From NCBI RefSeq assembly GCF_003719195.1, contig NZ_CP024996.1, positions 5,394,001 through 5,458,000 on the forward strand: a DNA stretch of 64,000 nt. The letters run 5' to 3'. A program made the position numbers and the translations under genes. Below the pieces are notes generated by a model. The model saw only the letters and a list, made by a program, of their open reading frames with translations, ran no database searches and had not been told where the DNA came from. Positions 44,925 to 56,405 of the stretch are shown here, one piece after another (the stretch's first letter is position 1; each line of letters begins with the position of its first letter). The DNA is from Herbaspirillum rubrisubalbicans (GTDB lineage Bacteria > Pseudomonadota > Gammaproteobacteria > Burkholderiales > Burkholderiaceae_D).

Positions 44925-45227
44925 TTACTCGATCACCTTGGGGACCAGGTACAGGCCATCCTGGGTGGCCGGGGCCGGTTGCTGATAGTCCTCGCGGCGA
45001 TTGGACTCGGTCACGACGTCCTCGCGCAGGCGCAGCGCCAGTGCCGGCTCGATGGCGGCGATCGGGTGCGACAGCGGTTCTACGCCGGAGGTATCGATGG
45101 CCTTCATCTGTTCCACCAGGGCGAAGATGCCATTGAGCTTCTCCAGCGTTTGCTCGGCCTGGGCCTCGGTGAGCTCCAGTCGGGATAGGTTGGCGATGCG
45201 TTTGACGTCGGAAAGGGCTAGTGACAT
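44925..45227 (-). CDS. gatC: Asp-tRNA(Asn)/Glu-tRNA(Gln) amidotransferase subunit C
   Basis: 100 residues, with [18 protein letters not shown] at the start and LREDVVTE near residue 70, both typical of GatC. It stabilises the GatA-GatB interface. The ATG at 45225-45227 replaces a longer frame to 45287 that runs into the promoter region. It is divergent from mreB. Confidence 0.95.
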   Translation of the reverse strand: MSLALSDVKRIANLSRLELTEAQAEQTLEKLNGIFALVEQMKAIDTSGVEPLSHPIAAIEPALALRLREDVVTESNRREDYQQPAPATQDGLYLVPKVIE

Positions 45228-46631
<1,404 letters not shown>

Positions 46632-46648
46632 GCCGGCCGACGCCGGCC

Positions 46649-46705
46649 CCCGTCCCACGGGACGGGATTGCAGTCAAGCATGAACCGGCAGCGATGTACT
46701 GCCGG
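46649..46705 (+). other. Two hairpins in the mreB-mreC interval
   Basis: CCCGTCC/GGACGGG (46649-46666, loop CACG) and CCGGCAG/CTGCCGG (46685-46705, loop CGATGTA) follow mreB. Neither has a T-tract. The rest of the 284-base gap holds no gene. They may process or stabilise the mreB message, allowing more MreB than MreCD. Confidence 0.45.
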
Positions 46706-46915
46706 ATGAGCGGGGAACCGATACGTTCACTATGACGCAGTTCACACCGACCAGCCACCCGGGGCGCATCTCCTTTGCGCCTGGGGTCGGAGGTCGGCCG
46801 GAACCGGGTCCGAGGAACGCTTCGGCTCCCCTTTTTGTTACCGTTTTTGACGCAGGAAGTGAGTTCTCCGCCTGCAGACGGCTGCTTTTCGCGGCCCTGC
46901 TGGCGGCCTGACGCC

Positions 46916-48007
46916 ATGGAAATCCCACCACTCTTCAAGCAGGGCGCCTCAGCCCGGGTGCGCGTGACCGTCTTCGCATTGATCTCGGTCGTCATGCTGG
47001 TGGTCGACGCCCGTATGCACGTGCTGGGCACGCTACGCCAGGCACTGGGCACGGCCCTCTATCCGTTCCAGACGGTGGCCATGGTGCCGCGCGACGCCTT
47101 CACCAATTCGGCCGACTATTTTTCTTCGATGGCTTCGCTGCAGAAGGAAAACCACCAACTGCGCCAGCAACAGATCGTCAATGCCCAGCTGATGCAGCAG
47201 GAGCGCCTGCTAGCGGCCGAAAACGCGCAATTGCGCAAGCTGCTGGACATGCAGCAGAAGGTGCCGGTCAAGTCCATCGTGGGCGAAATCCTGTATGACG
47301 CACGCGATCCCTTCACCCGCAAGATCATCCTCAACCGCGGCTCGCAGCAGGGCGTCATGCCCGGCCAGCCGGTCATTGACGATGTGGGCATCGTGGGCCA
47401 GGTGACACGGGTGTTTCCGTTCACCTCCGAAGTGACCTTGCTGACCGACAAGGACCAGGCCATCCCGGTCCAGGTACTACGCAACGGCTTGCGCAGCGTG
47501 GCCTATGGCCGCGGCCAGACCGGCGCGCTGGACCTGCGCTTCATGCCGGCCAACGCCGATATCCAGAAGGGTGACGTGCTGGTGACCTCGGGTATCGACG
47601 GCGTCTACCCGCCCGGCCTGTCGGTGGCCAGCGTGGTACTGGTGGAAACCCGTTCGGCCGACTCTTTCGCCCGTATCGTCTGCCGCCCGCTGGCCGGCAT
47701 CGACCGCCATCGCCAGTTGCTGATCCTGCTGGTGGAACAGAACATGCCGCCGCGCCCGGAGCCGGACGTGGTCGATGAAAAGTCGGCCAAGCTCTTCAAG
47801 CGCCGCCTGCGTGACAGCACCCGCGACAACGGTGGCGAGGAGGCCAGTGCCTCCCAAAAAGACAAGCCGACGGAAGAGCGCAAGGGCGCAGCCGAGGTGG
47901 CACCGCCTGCGGCCAAGCCCGCAGCCGCTGCAACACCGGCAACCCCGACCAAACCGGCTGCACCGGCCGCTAGTACCAAGCCAGCCGCCAAGGAATCTGC
48001 ACGATGA
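46916..48007 (+). CDS. mreC: Rod shape-determining protein MreC
   Basis: 363 residues: cytoplasmic tail, one membrane helix (about 20-38), a coiled coil (about 70-110, LQKENHQLRQQQIVNAQL) and the two beta barrels of periplasmic MreC. The C-terminal 60 residues are rich in Ala, Pro and Lys and not part of the fold. It bridges MreB to PBP2. The ATG at 46916 starts MEIPPLFKQG, the family's N-terminus; longer frames are rejected. Confidence 0.96.
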   Translation: MEIPPLFKQGASARVRVTVFALISVVMLVVDARMHVLGTLRQALGTALYPFQTVAMVPRDAFTNSADYFSSMASLQKENHQLRQQQIVNAQLMQQERLLAAENAQLRKLLDMQQKVPVKSIVGEILYDARDPFTRKIILNRGSQQGVMPGQPVIDDVGIVGQVTRVFPFTSEVTLLTDKDQAIPVQVLRNGLRSVAYGRGQTGALDLRFMPANADIQKGDVLVTSGIDGVYPPGLSVASVVLVETRSADSFARIVCRPLAGIDRHRQLLILLVEQNMPPRPEPDVVDEKSAKLFKRRLRDSTRDNGGEEASASQKDKPTEERKGAAEVAPPAAKPAAAATPATPTKPAAPAASTKPAAKESAR

Positions 48008-48513
48008 ACAATCAAACCATCCTCCTGCCGGCCAGTCCGCTATTCATCGCCTTTAGCCTCATCGTGGCCTTCGTGCTGAACCTGATGCCCTGGGGGCAGA
48101 TGGTGGGCGTGCCCGACTTCGTGGCGCTGGCGCTGGTGTTCTGGAACATCCACCAGCCGCGCAAGGTGGGCATCAGCGCAGCTTTCCTGATGGGCTTGCT
48201 GATGGATGTGAACGAATCCACGCTGCTGGGAGAGAATGCTCTGGCCTATACCCTGCTGTCGTATTTCGCCATCATGATCCACCGCCGCGTGCTGTGGTTC
48301 CCGCTGCGCACCCAGGCACTGCATGTGCTGCCGCTGATGTTGCTGGCGCAGGCGGTGCAACTGGTGATCCAGCTGTTGGTCACGGGCAAGTCGCCGGATT
48401 GGTTTTATTTCAGCGAGAGCGTGGTGTCGGCCCTGCTGTGGCCGGTGGTGAGCATCCTGTTGCTGGCGCCGCAGCGCCGCGCCGTGGATCGCGACGAAAA
48501 CCGTCCCATCTGA
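48004..48513 (+). CDS. mreD: Rod shape-determining protein MreD
   Basis: 169 residues with five or six hydrophobic helices, LNLMPWGQMVGVPDFVALALVFW being the family's N-terminal segment. Inner membrane partner of MreC. Overlaps mreC by 4 bases (ATGA). Confidence 0.95.
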   Translation: MNNQTILLPASPLFIAFSLIVAFVLNLMPWGQMVGVPDFVALALVFWNIHQPRKVGISAAFLMGLLMDVNESTLLGENALAYTLLSYFAIMIHRRVLWFPLRTQALHVLPLMLLAQAVQLVIQLLVTGKSPDWFYFSESVVSALLWPVVSILLLAPQRRAVDRDENRPI

Positions 48514-48532
48514 GGGGCCAGGTGCAAGCAGC

Positions 48533-50506
48533 ATGACCGAATTCAAGAATACCGCGCATGAGCTGAGGCTGTTTCGGATGCGCCTGTTGGCCGCCAGCGT
48601 CCTGGTGCTGGTGTGCTTCAGCCTGTTGCTGGCGCGTTTCTTGTGGCTGCAGGTGGTACGCCACGACGCTTACGCCGCCCAGGCCGAGGAAAACCGCATC
48701 TCGGTGGTGCCCATCGTACCCAACCGCGGCCTGATCATGGATCGCAATGGGGTGGTGCTGGCGCGCAACTATTCGGCCTATACGCTGGAAATCACGCCCT
48801 CCAAGATCAAGACCAACATCGATGACCTCATTGATGAGTTAAGCACCATCGTGGAAATCCAGCCGCGCGACCGCCGCCGCTTCCGCCGCCTGCAAGAAGA
48901 ATCCAAGAACTTCGAAAGCGTACCCATCCGCACCCGCTTGACCGATGAGGAAGTGGCCAAGTTCACCGCTCAGCGCTACCGCTTCCCCGGCGTGGAAGTG
49001 CAGGCGCGCCTGTTCCGCCAGTATCCGTATGGCAAGACGGCGGCCCACGTGATCGGCTACATCGGTCGCATCAGCCAGCGCGATGCCGAGCGCATCGCCG
49101 ACTCCGACGACGAAGCCAACTACAACGGCACCGACTACATCGGCAAGGAAGGCCTGGAAAAGAGCTACGAGACCCAGCTGCACGGAACCACCGGCTACGA
49201 GGAAGTGGAAATCTCGGCCAGCGGACGCGCCGTGCGCTCGCTCTCGCGCACCCCGGCTACACCCGGCAAGAACCTGATCCTGTCCATCGACATCGAGCTG
49301 CAGAAGGTGGTGGAAGAAGCCTTCGGCGACCAGAAGGGCGCGCTGGTGGCGATCAACCCGGCCACCGGCGACATCCTGGCCTATGTCTCGCAGCCCTCCT
49401 ACGACCCCAACCTGTTCGTCGAAGGCATCGACCAGCAGAGCTGGGACGAGTTGAACAAGTCGCCCGACCGACCACTGCTGAACCGCCCGCTGTCGGGCCT
49501 GTATTCGCCCGGCTCGACCTACAAGCCCTTCATGGCGTTGGCCGCGCTGGAACTGGGCAAGCGTCGTCCGCAGGACGCCATCCGCGATCCGGGCTTCTTC
49601 GTGCTGGGCAACCACCGCTTCCGCGACGACAAGGAAGGCGGCCACGGCATTGTCGACATGTACCGCTCCATCGTAGTGTCCTGCGACACCTACTACTACA
49701 TGCTGGCCAACGACATGGGAGTCAATGCCATCCATGACTTCATGAAGCCTTTTGGCTTCGGCCAGATCACCGGCATCGACCTGGAACATGAAAAGCGCGG
49801 CATCCTGCCCTCCACCGACTGGAAACGCACCGCCTTCCGCAAACCCGAACAGAAGCGCTGGATCGCCGGCGACACGGTGTCGCTGGGCATCGGCCAGGGC
49901 TACAACAGCTTCACCCCGCTACAACTCGCGCAGGCCACCGCCATCCTGGCCAACAATGGCGTGGTGATGAAGCCGCATCTGGTCAAGATCATCGAGGATG
50001 GCGTGACCCACGAGCGCACCGAGACCGTGCCCAAGGAAAGCTACCGCATCCCCTTGAAGCAGGAAAACATCGACTTCATCAAGCGCGCCATGGTGGGCGT
50101 GGTCAAGGAAGGTACCGGTGCGGCCGCCTTCCGGGGCGCACCGTATGAATCGGGCGGCAAGACCGGTACGGCGCAGGTGGTCAACATCGCCAAGAACCAG
50201 AAGTATGATTCCAAGAAACTCTCGCGCATCTTCCATGACAACGGCCTCTACATCGGCTTTGCCCCGGCGGATGCGCCGCGCATCGCCATTGCGGCGGTGG
50301 TCGAGAACGGTGGCTGGGGGGCCGGCGTGGCCGCGCCTCTGGTGCGCAAGGCCATGGACTACTTCATGCTGGGCAAGCGTCCCAACGAGCCGATCAAGTC
50401 GGTCGCACCCGAGGCGGTGAGCGCGGATACCCCGGTCGAAGGCCCCACCTCCGAGGAAGGCGGCAGCAGCAATACGCCGACCGTCCAGCCGGATGTGCAG
50501 GAATGA
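48533..50506 (+). CDS. mrdA: Penicillin-binding protein 2
   Basis: 657 residues: membrane anchor (about 20-42), pedestal domain with PNRGLIMDRNG, and transpeptidase domain with SxxK in SPGSTYKPF, SCD in VVSCDTYYY and KTGTAQV. It cross-links peptidoglycan during elongation. The C-terminal 40 residues are acidic and Ser/Pro-rich, an extension beyond E. coli PBP2. Located 19 bases after mreD. Confidence 0.97.
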   Translation: MTEFKNTAHELRLFRMRLLAASVLVLVCFSLLLARFLWLQVVRHDAYAAQAEENRISVVPIVPNRGLIMDRNGVVLARNYSAYTLEITPSKIKTNIDDLIDELSTIVEIQPRDRRRFRRLQEESKNFESVPIRTRLTDEEVAKFTAQRYRFPGVEVQARLFRQYPYGKTAAHVIGYIGRISQRDAERIADSDDEANYNGTDYIGKEGLEKSYETQLHGTTGYEEVEISASGRAVRSLSRTPATPGKNLILSIDIELQKVVEEAFGDQKGALVAINPATGDILAYVSQPSYDPNLFVEGIDQQSWDELNKSPDRPLLNRPLSGLYSPGSTYKPFMALAALELGKRRPQDAIRDPGFFVLGNHRFRDDKEGGHGIVDMYRSIVVSCDTYYYMLANDMGVNAIHDFMKPFGFGQITGIDLEHEKRGILPSTDWKRTAFRKPEQKRWIAGDTVSLGIGQGYNSFTPLQLAQATAILANNGVVMKPHLVKIIEDGVTHERTETVPKESYRIPLKQENIDFIKRAMVGVVKEGTGAAAFRGAPYESGGKTGTAQVVNIAKNQKYDSKKLSRIFHDNGLYIGFAPADAPRIAIAAVVENGGWGAGVAAPLVRKAMDYFMLGKRPNEPIKSVAPEAVSADTPVEGPTSEEGGSSNTPTVQPDVQE

Positions 50507-50612
50507 AGTCTTTTCCTGCACGGTACCCGGCACCTGATAGGAACCCTTGCGCCAGGGCCCGGCCCGGCGCCAAGCCAGACATCGCAACAAGCAGTACGCA
50601 CGAGGAGCCGGC

Positions 50613-51722
50613 ATGAGCCTGCAACGTCCGCCCCTGTGGCAAATCATCAAGCCGCACCTGACGGTGTTCGACGGCGCGCTGTCGCTGATCGTGTTCCTGA
50701 TCGTGTCGGTCGGCATTGTCACGCTGTACTCCGCCGGCATGAACTTTCCGGGTCGGGTGGAAGACCAGCTGCGCAACATCCTGGTGGCCTTCGTCATCAT
50801 GTGGATCGCCGCCAACGTCTCGCCGCAACTGCTGCTGCGGCTGGCGGTACCGGTCTATACGATAGGCGTGACGCTGTTGATTGCAGTGGCGCTGTTCGGC
50901 ATCATCAAGAAGGGCTCGCGCCGCTGGCTCAACATCGGGATGGTGGTGCAACCCTCCGAGATCATGAAGATCGCCATGCCGCTGATGCTGGCCTGGTACT
51001 TCCAGAAACGGGAGGGCATGTTGCGCTGGGATGCCTTCCTGGTGGCGGCGGTCCTGCTGCTGATCCCGGGTTTCCTGATCATCCGCCAGCCTGACCTGGG
51101 CACGGGCCTGCTGGTGCTGGCCGCGGGCTTCTACGTGATCTTCTTTGCCGGTCTGCCATGGAAGATCCTGCTGGGCCTGGTGATTGCCGGGGCGGCCAGC
51201 TTGCCGGTGGTGTGGTCGTTCATGCACGATTACCAACGTCAGCGCGTCATGATGCTGATCGACCCCACCTCCGATCCGCTGGGCAAGGGCTTCCACATCA
51301 TCCAGTCGACCATTGCCATCGGCTCGGGTGGGGTGACCGGCAAGGGCTGGCTGATGGGCACGCAGACCCACCTGGAATTCATCCCCGAACGTACCACCGA
51401 CTTCATCTTCTCGGTCTATTCCGAGGAATTCGGGCTGATCGGCAATATCGTGCTGCTGATCCTGTACCTGCTCTTGATCGGCCGTGGCCTGATGATCACG
51501 GCCAATGCCCCATCGCTGTTTACGCGTCTCTTAGGCGGGGCCATCACCATGATCTTCTTCACCTATGCCTTCGTGAACATGGGCATGGTCAGCGGCATCC
51601 TCCCGGTGGTGGGCGTGCCCTTGCCCTTCATGAGCTATGGCGGCACCGCGCTGGTGACGCTGGGCCTGGGCGCCGGCATCCTGATGAGTATCCAGCGCCA
51701 TCGCAAGCTGGTGCAGAGCTAG
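50613..51722 (+). CDS. rodA: Peptidoglycan glycosyltransferase RodA
   Basis: 369 residues, ten membrane helices, SEDS family. IRQPDLGTG and the C-terminal GVPLPFMSYGGTALVT are the family's signatures. It polymerises glycan strands together with PBP2. The ATG at 50613 has GAGGAG; the open frame further upstream is not used. Confidence 0.97.
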   Translation: MSLQRPPLWQIIKPHLTVFDGALSLIVFLIVSVGIVTLYSAGMNFPGRVEDQLRNILVAFVIMWIAANVSPQLLLRLAVPVYTIGVTLLIAVALFGIIKKGSRRWLNIGMVVQPSEIMKIAMPLMLAWYFQKREGMLRWDAFLVAAVLLLIPGFLIIRQPDLGTGLLVLAAGFYVIFFAGLPWKILLGLVIAGAASLPVVWSFMHDYQRQRVMMLIDPTSDPLGKGFHIIQSTIAIGSGGVTGKGWLMGTQTHLEFIPERTTDFIFSVYSEEFGLIGNIVLLILYLLLIGRGLMITANAPSLFTRLLGGAITMIFFTYAFVNMGMVSGILPVVGVPLPFMSYGGTALVTLGLGAGILMSIQRHRKLVQS

Positions 51723-51876
51723 GGCCTATTCCGTCGGGCGATATGCAGGCCGCAGCTGAACTTGCGGCACTGACAAGTTGTCAGCCTCGTTGCGGCGCAC
51801 TCTGGTATCGTTGCGAACATTCCGGCCGGGACAGGTCACCTGGCCCGGCGCATCGACTGTTGACCAAGGACAGGCT

Positions 51877-53106
51877 ATGGGAACCATCTCTTACGAACAT
51901 TTCCGCAGGGCCAGCTCTCGAGCGGGCCGGCCGCTGGCGCTGCCGATGCCGGCGGCACTGCGCTGGGGCAGCCTGGTGCTGCCACTGCTGCTGGCGGCCT
52001 GCGGCACCACCCAGCAATCGCCCTATCAGGGCGCCCAGGTGCCGGGCACACCGACCAAGTCCGCCAGCGCCCGGCCGTCGAATGTGCCGGCCCTGCCGGC
52101 CGCCGGATCGGGGCGGGGCGGCTACTACAAGGATGACGGCCCGGGTGACCATATTCCCGATGGCCTGTTGGACGTGGCCGATGCCGAACCGCAGGTGGAA
52201 CCCATCTCCAAGGCCGCCAGCCGGCCCTATGCGGTGTTCGGCAAGACCTACGTGCCCATCACCGACAACAACCAGCCCTTCATCCAGCGCGGCATCGGTA
52301 GCTGGTATGGCAAGAAGTTCCACGGCCAGAAGACTTCCTCGGGCGAGCTCTACGATATGTACAAGATGACGGCCGCGCACCCCACGCTGCCCATCCCGTC
52401 CTATGCCCGGGTGACCAACCTGAAGACCGGCAAGCAAGTCATCGTGCGCATCAATGACCGCGGGCCCTTCCACTCCAACCGCATCATCGACCTTTCCTAT
52501 ACCGCCGCGCTCAAGCTGGGTTATCTCGGCACCGGCAGCAGCGAACTGGAAGTCGAACGCATACTGCCCGACGAAGCGCAGCGCATGGCCGATGCGCGCC
52601 GCAATGGCAGCAGCACCACCATGCTGGCGGCGGCCGATCCCATCAACCGCGCGGCCGACACCGGTGCTGGGGTGTCCACGGGCGCGGTGGAAATCAATCG
52701 GGTGAGTGCGCAAAATCTGCCGCCGCAACCCACCGTCGCGGCGGTGCAGCCGATCAACGCCAGTACCAGCAGTGCCGCAGGCGGCGCCGGCCTGGCCGGT
52801 GGCGGCGGCATCATCAATGCGGTGGCCAGCGGCACGGCACCCTCCCCAGCCATGCCGCAGGCAGTACCGTTGACGGCGGGCTATTACCTGCAGTTCGGCG
52901 CCTATTCCCAGGAAGCCAATGCCCTGGTGGCGCGCGACAAGCTCTTGCCCAGCCTCTCGGGCATTGTGGACAACATGCAGGCAGTGCAGGTCAACGGCCT
53001 CTATCGTCTCTACGCCGGGCCTTATCCGACCCGCCCGGAGGCGCAGAATGCCGCCATGCTGGTGCGCCAGCGCAGCGCCGGCACGCCTTTCATCGTCGAG
53101 CGCTGA
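51877..53106 (+). CDS. rlpA: Septal-ring lytic transglycosylase RlpA family lipoprotein
   Basis: 409 residues. A lipobox LLAAC puts the lipidated Cys near residue 42, after an unusually long N-region. The double-psi beta-barrel domain is at about 140-230 (GIGSWYGKKFHGQKTSSGE, then NDRGPFHSNRIIDLSYTAA). A Ser/Ala-rich linker leads to a C-terminal SPOR domain (about 335-405, YYLQFGAYSQEANA). AAGGA precedes the ATG. It cleaves naked glycan strands at the division site. Confidence 0.94.
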   Translation: MGTISYEHFRRASSRAGRPLALPMPAALRWGSLVLPLLLAACGTTQQSPYQGAQVPGTPTKSASARPSNVPALPAAGSGRGGYYKDDGPGDHIPDGLLDVADAEPQVEPISKAASRPYAVFGKTYVPITDNNQPFIQRGIGSWYGKKFHGQKTSSGELYDMYKMTAAHPTLPIPSYARVTNLKTGKQVIVRINDRGPFHSNRIIDLSYTAALKLGYLGTGSSELEVERILPDEAQRMADARRNGSSTTMLAAADPINRAADTGAGVSTGAVEINRVSAQNLPPQPTVAAVQPINASTSSAAGGAGLAGGGGIINAVASGTAPSPAMPQAVPLTAGYYLQFGAYSQEANALVARDKLLPSLSGIVDNMQAVQVNGLYRLYAGPYPTRPEAQNAAMLVRQRSAGTPFIVER

Positions 53107-54030
53107 TCATTGGCTTGACGCCTGATCATCCTCTTGCGCGCCCTGCCTGATCTGCAGGGCGCGTTCATACAAGGCATTCTTCTTCTGGCCGGTGATCTGC
53201 GCGGCCAGGGCCGCAGCTTGCTTGACCGGCAACTCTTCCAGCAAGATGCGCAGCACGCGCTCACCCTCGGCATCTTCACCCTCGACCGGCTGCGCCCCCT
53301 CCAGCAAGACCACGAATTCACCGCGCTGGCGGTTGGCATCCTGTTCCAGCCAGGCTGGCGCTTCGCCCAGCGGGCAGCGGTGGATGTGCTCGAACAGCTT
53401 GGTCAGTTCGCGCGCCAGCACAACCTGGCGCGTGGGGCCGAACACCTGCAGCATCGATTGCACCGTCTCGACGATGCGGTGCGGAGCTTCATAGAACACC
53501 AGCGCGGCTTGCTGATCGACCAGCTCTTGCAGAGCGGTCTCGCGCTGGCGCGTCTTGGCCGGCAGGAAGCCGACGAAGAGGAAGCGTGCATCGGCCAGGC
53601 CCGAGGCCGACAAGGCCGTCACCGCCGCCGATGCCCCCGGCAGCGGAATGACCTGGAACCCTGCTGCGCGCACGGCGTCCACGACACGGGCGCCCGGATC
53701 GGAGACGGCGGGCGTACCGGCGTCGGAGACCAAGGCCACGCGCTGGCCGGCCTGCAGACGCTCGATGATCTTGGCGGCGGCTTCGCGCTCATTGTGTTCA
53801 TGGGTGGCCAGCAACTGTTTGGACAGGCCATAGCGCTGCAGCAACTGGCTGGTATTGCGGGTATCCTCGCAGGCCACGGCATCGGCCAGGGCCAGCACGT
53901 GCAGGCCGCGCAGGCTGATGTCGCAGACATTCCCGATGGGCGTGGCCAGCACATATAATGCCGACACCGGATAGGTTTGCTGGGCGGCATCCTGCAGGAT
54001 GGCGGCGGCGACGCTGGAATTCTGATTCAT
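53107..54030 (-). CDS. rsmI: 16S rRNA (cytidine-1402-2'-O)-methyltransferase
   Basis: 307 residues of the tetrapyrrole methylase fold: LYVLATPIGNVCDISLRGL, ACEDTRNTSQLL, ALVSDAGTPAVSDPG and PLPGASAAVTAL are the family's motifs. It methylates the ribose of C1402 in 16S rRNA. The ATG at 54028-54030 lies 13 bases from the divergent lpoA-like start. Longer frames upstream are shadows. Confidence 0.96.
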   Translation of the reverse strand: MNQNSSVAAAILQDAAQQTYPVSALYVLATPIGNVCDISLRGLHVLALADAVACEDTRNTSQLLQRYGLSKQLLATHEHNEREAAAKIIERLQAGQRVALVSDAGTPAVSDPGARVVDAVRAAGFQVIPLPGASAAVTALSASGLADARFLFVGFLPAKTRQRETALQELVDQQAALVFYEAPHRIVETVQSMLQVFGPTRQVVLARELTKLFEHIHRCPLGEAPAWLEQDANRQRGEFVVLLEGAQPVEGEDAEGERVLRILLEELPVKQAAALAAQITGQKKNALYERALQIRQGAQEDDQASSQ

Positions 54031-54043
54031 TGAAGGGGACGGG

Positions 54044-55309
54044 ATGTTCACTGGTTTGAAGAAAATGACCGCACAAGCGGCCTTGCTGGCAAGCGTGCTG
54101 GCGCCTTGGATGGTGACGGCCAGCGCTGCAGCAGCCGACAGTGTACCCCTGCTGGCCCAGGCTGCCACACCGGCATCCTCCGCAACGAATTCCAACCCTG
54201 CCCCGCTGGCCTTGCCGCCGGGCACCTCACCCGAGATGGAAGCCGCCGCCGAAGGCGCAGCAGCCGCTCCGGCTGCGGCCCCGATTCGGATGGTGTTGCT
54301 GCTGCCTTCCCGCAGCGGGGCCTTCGGCGCGGCGGCCGATGCAGTGCGCATGGGCTTGTTGACCGCCTATTCACGCCAGAAGGAAAACATCCAGCTAGCC
54401 ATCGTCGAGACCGGCGACTCGGCCGCCGACATGCAGCGCGCCTATGATGAGGCGGCCAGCAAGTACGACATCCTGATCGGCCCGCTCTCGCGCAGCGCCG
54501 TCACCGCCGTGGCGCAAAGCGGGCGCGTGAACAAACCCACCGTGGCGCTGGCCCAGCCGGACATGAATGGCGAAGCCGACCTCCCCTTGCCGCCGCAGAT
54601 GCTGGCCGTAGGCTTGTCCATCGATGAAGAGGCACGCCAGGTGGCAAATTGGGTGGAAAAGGAAAAAGCACCCGGCAAGATCTTCGCCGTGTCCACCGGT
54701 ATCGCCTGGCAAAAGCGCGCAGCCCGTTCCTTCCAGCTACGCGCCCGGCAACTGGGCCTGCAGGTCGAAACGCTGGAATTGAGTACCCCTGCCAATGCCC
54801 TGTCCGCCCCCGGCCTGGCGCAACTGGCCAAGCGCGTGGAGCAGGAAAAGCCGGCCCTGATCTTCGTGGCCCTGGATGCGGCGCAGACCGCGCAATTGCG
54901 CAGCGCCGTGGGCAACGAGCTGCCGCTGTACGGCACCTCGCAGATCAATCCCTATACGCTCAAACGCGACAATCCCAACGACAAGCTGCCCGAACTGGAT
55001 GGCGTGCGCCTCATCGACATTCCCTGGCAACTGCAGCCGGACAACCTGGCCGTGGCCCGCTATCCGCGCCCGGCCATCAATGAGGGCGAGCGTCCCAATG
55101 CGGATCTGGCGCGCCTGTATGCGCTGGGCATCGACGCCTATCGGGTGGCCTACGGCATCGCCCAGCGCCAATCCAGCTTCGACATCGATGGCGTCACCGG
55201 TCGCCTGAATGTGAACATGAACAGCGGCGGCGCCACCTTCTTCCAGCGCCAGGAAACCCAGGCCGTCTACCAGGATGGCTGGCCGGTGCCGCTGGCCGAC
55301 CAGTACTGA
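54044..55309 (+). CDS. LpoA-like penicillin-binding protein activator
   Basis: 421 residues. A signal peptide (about 1-31) is followed by an Ala/Pro-rich stretch and a periplasmic-binding-like fold from about 80 (IRMVLLLPSRSGAFGAAADAVRMGL). It corresponds to the C-terminal domain of LpoA, which activates PBP1a. Unlike E. coli LpoA there is no cysteine in the signal region, so it is probably not a lipoprotein, and the N-terminal TPR domain is missing. Gene order rsmI/lpoA/yraN/diaA/dolP is the same as in E. coli. Confidence 0.85.
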   Translation: MFTGLKKMTAQAALLASVLAPWMVTASAAAADSVPLLAQAATPASSATNSNPAPLALPPGTSPEMEAAAEGAAAAPAAAPIRMVLLLPSRSGAFGAAADAVRMGLLTAYSRQKENIQLAIVETGDSAADMQRAYDEAASKYDILIGPLSRSAVTAVAQSGRVNKPTVALAQPDMNGEADLPLPPQMLAVGLSIDEEARQVANWVEKEKAPGKIFAVSTGIAWQKRAARSFQLRARQLGLQVETLELSTPANALSAPGLAQLAKRVEQEKPALIFVALDAAQTAQLRSAVGNELPLYGTSQINPYTLKRDNPNDKLPELDGVRLIDIPWQLQPDNLAVARYPRPAINEGERPNADLARLYALGIDAYRVAYGIAQRQSSFDIDGVTGRLNVNMNSGGATFFQRQETQAVYQDGWPVPLADQY

Positions 55310-55316
55310 GGCGGGC

Positions 55317-55685
55317 ATGGCGCTGCGCGACCTGCTAGGGCGAACTTCCCGCCAGCGCAGCGGCGACGCAGCCGAGGACCAGGCCCTGGCCTATCTGCAG
55401 CGCCAGGGCTTGACGCTGGTCGAACGTAATTTCCGCTGCAAGGGTGGCGAGATCGATCTGATCCTGCGCGAGGGTGCCACGGTGGTGTTCGTCGAAGTGC
55501 GCGCCCGCGCCAGTGCCGCCTATGGCGGGGCAGCGGCCAGCATCACCCCGGCCAAGCAACGGCGCCTGCTGCTGGCGGCCCAGGTCTGGCTGCAAGGCCA
55601 GCCCGGTTTGCCACCCTGCCGCTTCGACGTCATTGCCCTGGAGGGCGGACAAATGCAGTGGTTGCGCAACGCCATCAGCGCCTGA
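55317..55685 (+). CDS. yraN: YraN family (UPF0102) endonuclease-like protein
   Basis: 122 residues. The restriction-endonuclease-like core is visible: GDAAEDQALAYLQRQG, GGEIDLILRE and VVFVEVRARA. The function is unproven. It begins 7 bases after the lpoA-like stop. Confidence 0.93.
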   Translation: MALRDLLGRTSRQRSGDAAEDQALAYLQRQGLTLVERNFRCKGGEIDLILREGATVVFVEVRARASAAYGGAAASITPAKQRRLLLAAQVWLQGQPGLPPCRFDVIALEGGQMQWLRNAISA

Positions 55686-55808
55686 AGGGGCAGGAGTGCT
55701 GCATCATCCCGGCGCTGGTCGTATCATGTGCGACCGGATTGCCAGAAACTTCACGTTACCAATTGCCCGGGCTTGGCCACCGCCAAGTCCTCTATAATCG
55801 CAGCCACT

Positions 55809-56405
55809 ATGACAAATCCCCGCATCCTCGCCCATTTCCAGGAAAGCGCCGACCTGAAGATGAAAGCAGCCAGCGTTCTGGCGCAACCGATCGAACAGGC
55901 GATTGAACTTATGTTCACTGCACTGTCGAATGGCAACAAGATTCTTGCCTGTGGCAATGGTGGATCGGCCGCCGACAGCCAGCACTTCGCCGCCGAACTG
56001 GTGGGGCGCTTCGAACGTGAGCGCCTGCCACTGCCGGCCCTGGCCCTGACCACCGACACCTCCATCCTCACGGCGGTCGGTAACGATTACAGCTACCAGG
56101 AAATCTTCTCGAAGCAAGTCCAGGCCTTCGGCCAGGCTGGCGACATCCTGCTGGCCTTCTCGACCTCGGGCAATTCGGGCAACATCCTGGCGGCCATCGA
56201 AGTGGCCCACGAACGCGATATGCGCGTGGTGGCATTGACCGGCAAGGGTGGTGGCAAGATCGGCAAGATCCTCACCGATGCCGATGTGCATATCTGTGTG
56301 CCGCATGACCGTACTGCGCGCATCCAGGAAGTGCATCTGGTCTCGCTGCACTGCATTTGCGACGGTATCGACGTCGCTCTTTTCGGAGATGAAGCCAATG
56401 AATGA
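55809..56405 (+). CDS. SIS-domain protein, DiaA/GmhA family
   Basis: 198 residues. [24 protein letters not shown] and [12 protein letters not shown] are the SIS sugar-phosphate-binding motifs, shared by phosphoheptose isomerase GmhA and the DnaA-binding replication regulator DiaA. The position between yraN and dolP favours DiaA. The ATG at 55809 follows a promoter-like TATAAT (55791-55796). It overlaps dolP by 8 bases. Confidence 0.9.
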   Translation: MTNPRILAHFQESADLKMKAASVLAQPIEQAIELMFTALSNGNKILACGNGGSAADSQHFAAELVGRFERERLPLPALALTTDTSILTAVGNDYSYQEIFSKQVQAFGQAGDILLAFSTSGNSGNILAAIEVAHERDMRVVALTGKGGGKIGKILTDADVHICVPHDRTARIQEVHLVSLHCICDGIDVALFGDEANE

